Assembly (NCBI RefSeq): GCF_020410765.1
Contig: NZ_CP084541.1
Span: forward strand, 925,001 to 989,000
Direction of reading: 5' to 3'
DNA from: Streptomyces marincola
GTDB lineage: Bacteria > Actinomycetota > Actinomycetes > Streptomycetales > Streptomycetaceae
Length of the DNA: 64,000 nt
Below the pieces are notes generated by a model that saw nothing but the letters and a program-made list of their open reading frames with translations, made no database searches and was not told where the DNA came from. Made by a program: the position numbers and the translations under genes. Below are positions 60,834 to 64,000 of the stretch, one piece after another (position 1 is the stretch's first letter; each line of letters opens with the position of its first letter).

Positions 60834-61487
60834 CTACGCGTAGCCGAGCCCCCGGCGGAGGAGGAAGGTCAGGGCGTCGGCGAGCGCCGCCTCGTCCTCC
60901 GCCGAGTGCTCCCGCGTGAACAGCAGGTAGAGGCTGCGCTCGGCCATGCAGGCGAGGGCGCGGGCGCGCTGCCAGTCGCTGTCCTCGGGCCCCGCCACCG
61001 GCACCCCGCGGGTCCGGTCCCGCCGGACGGCCGCGGCGAGGACGTCCGCGGTCCGGTCGAACAGCGCGTCGAACACCTCCCGCACGGCGGGCTCCCGGTC
61101 GATCAGCGCGGCCCCGGCCCTGAAGACGAAGCCGTAGGCGCGCCAGTTGTCCACGACCACGCCGATCAGCCGGTCGGCGGCCGAACCCGCGGTCGCCGAG
61201 CGGTCGGCCGCGAGCTCGTCCTCGATCCCGGCGATCATGCGGCTGATGCCGCGGTGCACCACGGCCGCGACGACCGCGTTCTTGCCGTCGAAGTAGAAGT
61301 ACACGGAGGAACGGGAGAGCCCGGCGGCGGCGGCGATGGACTCGACGGTGATCCGCCCCGGCGGGGTCTCCCGCAGCAGGTCCTCGGCCGCGGCGAGCAG
61401 GGCGTCCTCACGCAGGTCCCCCCGGCCGGCCCGGCGCTGCCGGGGCCGCCTGCCCGCCGTGGTGCTGCCGCTCGCATAGTTCACCAT
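60834..61487 (-). CDS. TetR/AcrR-family transcriptional regulator
   Basis: 217-aa regulator with an N-terminal TetR HTH: LLRETPPGRITVESIAAAAG, recognition helix LSRSSVYFYFDGKNAVVAAV. The C-terminal ligand domain is helical and has FVFRAGAALIDREPAVREVF, similar to EthR-like members. Its target is not obvious; the divergent Ser/Thr kinase gene starts 170 bp away. Two TTCAAGGT direct repeats lie at and just upstream of its start codon. Confidence 0.92.
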   Translation of the reverse strand: MVNYASGSTTAGRRPRQRRAGRGDLREDALLAAAEDLLRETPPGRITVESIAAAAGLSRSSVYFYFDGKNAVVAAVVHRGISRMIAGIEDELAADRSATAGSAADRLIGVVVDNWRAYGFVFRAGAALIDREPAVREVFDALFDRTADVLAAAVRRDRTRGVPVAGPEDSDWQRARALACMAERSLYLLFTREHSAEDEAALADALTFLLRRGLGYA

Positions 61488-61505
61488 TCAAGGTTATTTC
61501 AAGGT
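61487..61505. promoter_or_regulatory. TTCAAGGT direct repeat at TetR start
   Basis: TTCAAGGT occurs at 61487-61494 and 61498-61505, an 11-bp period that puts both copies on one face of the helix, in the TetR/kinase divergent region. May be an activator or repressor site; the binding protein is unknown. Confidence 0.35.
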
Positions 61506-61656
61506 GATCGCCCCTCCGCAGGCCCCCGCCGCCGGTGCCCAGAACGGGTCACCGCCTCCTCGGCGGGTGGGCGCGGCGCCCGCCCGCCGTTGCCGCAGGG
61601 CACGCTCAACTGCCCCGCCCCGTTCCGGTAGTTTGGCCTCGGAGGGGTGTGCGGCG

Positions 61657-63648
61657 ATGACCGCCCCGCCCCTGGTCGGCGGCGTGCGGGGAGAACAGAC
61701 GTTGATGAGCGCACCGGGTTCGGTGGCTGACCGGTACGAACTGCTGGGGGTGCTGGGGCGCGGGGGGATGGCGGAGGTCCACCTGGCGCACGACCGGCGC
61801 CTTGCCCGCCAGGTGGCGGTCAAGCTGCTGCTGCGCGACCTGGCCAGGGACACCGTCTTCCAGGCCAGGTTCCGCCGCGAGGCGCAGTCCGCGGCCTCGC
61901 TGAACCACCCGGCCGTCGTCGCCGTCTACGACACCGGCGAGGACGAGATCGAGGGCGTCCCGACGCCGTTCATCGTCATGGAGTACGCCCAGGGCTCCAC
62001 CCTGCGCGAACTGCTCTCCGACGGCCCGGGGCCGCCGGAGTGGGGCCTTGAGATGTGCGCGGGGGTCCTGGAGGCGCTGGACTACGCCCACGCGCACGGG
62101 ATCGTGCACCGCGACATCAAGCCCGCCAACGTCATGCTCACCGCCTCGGGCCGGGTCAAGGTGATGGACTTCGGGATCGCCCGGGCGATGGGCGACGCGG
62201 GGATGACCATGACGCAGACCGACTCGGTCATCGGCACCGCCCACTACCTCTCGCCGGAACAGGCCAGGGGCGAGCAGGTCGACACCCGTTCCGACCTGTA
62301 CTCCACCGGCTGCCTGCTCCACGAGCTGCTGACGGGACGGCCGCCGTTCACCGGCGATTCGCCGGTGGCCGTGGCCTACCAGCACGTCACCGAGGAGCCC
62401 GGCCCGCCGAGCGGCCTGGTGCCCGGCATCCCGGCCGAGGTGGACGCGATCGTCCTCAAGGCGCTGGCGAAGGACCGGCACTACCGCTACCAGAGCGCGG
62501 CCGAGATGCGCGACGACATCGAGGCGGTGCTCGGCGGGCGGTCGCCGGCCGCGGCCGGCCGGGCCGCGCCGGAGCCGCCGACCGCGGCGCTGCCGGCCGC
62601 GCCCGCCTCCGCGACCGCGACGCTCCCGCCGGTGACGGGAGCCGCGCCGCACCACCGTGCCGGCCGGCGGCGCCCCGCGCCGAAGCGGAACCGGCTGCCC
62701 GTCGTCCTCGGCGTGCTCGCGCTGGTGCTCGCCGTGGCCGTGGGCGCGGGTCTGTTCCTGCTGAACGGCGACGACAGCGGCGGCGGCACGGCGGACCTGA
62801 CCGTCCCCGACCTGGCCGGGCTGTCGCTCGAAGAGGCGGAGGAACGGGCCGCGGCCGACGATTTCGAGGTCGCGGAGGGCGGCAGCAGGCCGTGCGAGGC
62901 GGCCGAGGACACCGTCTGCGTGACCAGCCCGGCCGCGGGTACGGAGATCGGCCCCGGCGGTCTCGTCACCCTCATCATGTCCTCGGGCTCCGAGTCGGTC
63001 GAGGTCCCCGACGTCGTCGGCGACCCCGTGGACCGGGCCCGCGAGGAGTTGGAGGCGCTGGGTCTCGACGTCGTCGAGGAGCCCCAGCCGACGGACACGG
63101 ACGTGCCCGTCGGGACGGTGCTGGCCCAGGATCCCGGGCGGCACGCGGAGGTGGAACCGGGCAGCACCGTCACCCTGACCGTGCGCGCCGAGGCGCCGCC
63201 TGAGGAACCGCAGACCGCGCCCGTGCCCGACGTCACGGGCCTGCCGTTCGAGGAGGCCGAGGCGGCCCTGGTGGCCGCCGGGTTCCAGACCGGGCGGCAG
63301 GACGCCCCCGGCGCGGCGCCGGCGGGCGAGGTCACGGGCACCTCTCCCGCCGGCGGGACGCAGCACCCGGTGGGCGGCATGGTCACCCTGCTCGTCTCGA
63401 CGGGGCCGCAGGAGGGCGAGGAGCCGCCGGCCGAGGGCGGCCCGGTGCGGATCCCCGACGTCAGCGGCCGGCCGTTCGCCGAGGCCGACGCGGCGCTCAA
63501 GGCCCTGGGGCTCGACACCATGCCGTCCAGCTATCCGGACGACGCCCAGGGCTGCCTGCCGGAGGACGCCGTCCGCTACACCGAGCCGCCGGCCGGCGAG
63601 AGCGTGGAGCCGGGCGGCAGGGTCTACCTCAACTGCTACCGGGGCTGA
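61657..63648 (+). CDS. PASTA-domain Ser/Thr protein kinase (PknB type)
   Basis: 663-aa membrane kinase from ATG 61657 (GGAGGGG 9 bases upstream); ATG 61705 is a plausible alternative. Cytoplasmic kinase domain (about 28-290): GRGGMAEVHLA glycine loop, VAVKLL lysine, HRDIKPANVM catalytic loop, DFGIAR, SPEQARGE. A Pro/Ala-rich juxtamembrane segment and transmembrane helix (about 346-368, VLALVLAVAVGAGLFLL) precede four extracellular PASTA domains (about 380-663) expected to bind peptidoglycan fragments. PASTA 1 and 4 each contain a Cys pair. Likely controls cell-wall growth; FHA proteins in the window are possible readers of its marks (inference). Confidence 0.95.
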   Translation: MTAPPLVGGVRGEQTLMSAPGSVADRYELLGVLGRGGMAEVHLAHDRRLARQVAVKLLLRDLARDTVFQARFRREAQSAASLNHPAVVAVYDTGEDEIEGVPTPFIVMEYAQGSTLRELLSDGPGPPEWGLEMCAGVLEALDYAHAHGIVHRDIKPANVMLTASGRVKVMDFGIARAMGDAGMTMTQTDSVIGTAHYLSPEQARGEQVDTRSDLYSTGCLLHELLTGRPPFTGDSPVAVAYQHVTEEPGPPSGLVPGIPAEVDAIVLKALAKDRHYRYQSAAEMRDDIEAVLGGRSPAAAGRAAPEPPTAALPAAPASATATLPPVTGAAPHHRAGRRRPAPKRNRLPVVLGVLALVLAVAVGAGLFLLNGDDSGGGTADLTVPDLAGLSLEEAEERAAADDFEVAEGGSRPCEAAEDTVCVTSPAAGTEIGPGGLVTLIMSSGSESVEVPDVVGDPVDRAREELEALGLDVVEEPQPTDTDVPVGTVLAQDPGRHAEVEPGSTVTLTVRAEAPPEEPQTAPVPDVTGLPFEEAEAALVAAGFQTGRQDAPGAAPAGEVTGTSPAGGTQHPVGGMVTLLVSTGPQEGEEPPAEGGPVRIPDVSGRPFAEADAALKALGLDTMPSSYPDDAQGCLPEDAVRYTEPPAGESVEPGGRVYLNCYRG

Positions 63649-63667
63649 CGCCGGCCGCCGGCCCCGG

Positions 63668-64000
63668 TCAGTGGTGCCAGGGAAGCGGGACCGGCTCGGG
63701 CGGTATGCGCCCCTCGGCCACGGCGGCGAGCAGCGGAGGCAGGCCGAACGGGATGATCCGCTCGGTGGTCGCGGCCAGTTCCGCGGGCGGCCACCAGCGG
63801 TGCCCGAGCGTCGTGCCGCGCTCCCGGTCCTCCATGCGGCTGGTGTCCACGGCGTGCTCCGGGACGCGCAGCAGGAAGAAGTGGTCCTCGAACCGGCCGC
63901 TGGCCCAGGACAGGTCGGCGTGGCCGCCGGTCATGGCCACGTACGGGAACGCGGCGTCCTCGGGAACGCGCAGCCCGGTCTCCTCCCACAGCTCGCGCTC
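63668..64000 (-). CDS. NUDIX hydrolase (5' end beyond window)
   Basis: Partial gene; the N-terminus lies past base 64000. The visible part starts within the Nudix box (RELWEETGLRVPED, with the Mg-binding Glu residues) and continues PYVAMTGGHADLSWASGRFE, DHFFLLRVPEHAVDTSRMED to the stop at 63668. Nudix enzymes hydrolyse nucleoside diphosphates linked to a group X; substrate not predictable. Convergent with the kinase gene, only 19 bp apart. Confidence 0.88.
   Translation of the reverse strand, partial: ERELWEETGLRVPEDAAFPYVAMTGGHADLSWASGRFEDHFFLLRVPEHAVDTSRMEDRERGTTLGHRWWPPAELAATTERIIPFGLPPLLAAVAEGRIPPEPVPLPWHH

Overview
The window comes from a very GC-rich, filamentous, sporulating actinomycete, almost certainly Streptomyces or a close relative. 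The evidence is third-position G/C throughout, frequent GTG starts, chaplin genes, a Gbn-type nucleoid protein, a stressosome/SpoIIE-phosphatase module, and a gene order that, from memory, follows the S. coelicolor SCO179x-SCO187x chromosomal region. No phage, plasmid, IS element, CRISPR array or tRNA was seen. Most of it is conserved core chromosome, with more variable material from about 42.5 kb onward.

Layout. 1-0.2 kb: 5' leader of an rRNA operon read leftward, with its 16S gene off the window. 0.3-6 kb: base-excision glycosylase, barstar-like protein, PEBP protein, HNH endonuclease, SPFH/NfeD membrane pair, ABC ATPase and a hypothetical. 6.2-6.8 kb: two cysteine-free short chaplins. 7-11.4 kb: NarL-type two-component pair and a double-FHA ABC transporter. 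11.7-17.8 kb: serB, SixA-like phosphatase, a small membrane protein, a 38-codon transporter-associated gene with its MFS transporter and divergent GntR regulator, then fabG-fabI. 18-24.8 kb: TldD/TldE-type pair, DUF3099 protein, moaA, DEDDh-BRCT exonuclease, SURF1. 25-26.4 kb: a regulator/hydrolase pair whose promoter is buried in a nested palindrome. 26.5-29.8 kb: Asp23/Gls24-AmaP envelope-stress cluster. 29.8-38.6 kb: enoyl-CoA hydratase, gbn, ABC-F ATPase, a hypothetical, a hydrolase, a class II aldolase, an LAETG-anchored protein and an amidohydrolase. 39.2-42.5 kb: complete ectABCD ectoine/5-hydroxyectoine operon with a strong terminator. 42.5-47.6 kb: frame-disrupted P-loop kinase, frame-disrupted GH53 galactanase, GH42 beta-galactosidase and its LacI regulator. 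47.8-49.1 kb: secreted protein with a possible calcium loop. 49.1-56.1 kb: stressosome operon rsbR-rsbS-rsbT, an ATPase/RsbX-like fusion, a SpoIIE phosphatase and a coupled APH-type kinase, followed by a MarR regulator and a second SpoIIE phosphatase. 56.2-64 kb: PhoX phosphatase, ketoglutarate-semialdehyde dehydrogenase with divergent IclR regulator, TetR regulator, PASTA-domain Ser/Thr kinase and a NUDIX hydrolase cut by the window end.

Functional themes. Stress and envelope adaptation dominates: stressosome, Asp23/AmaP, SPFH/NfeD, ectoine, PASTA kinase and PhoX. Several divergent regulator/target pairs (GntR/MFS, LacI/GH42-GH53, IclR/aldehyde dehydrogenase) carry visible inverted repeats in their intergenic regions. 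Two independent frame breaks within 1.8 kb (42.6 and 44.3 kb) are either real pseudogenes or GC-tract sequencing errors. The least explained unit is the palindrome-HTH-hydrolase cassette at 24988-26364. All family assignments come from reading the sequences; no database search was run, and S. coelicolor locus numbers are from memory.
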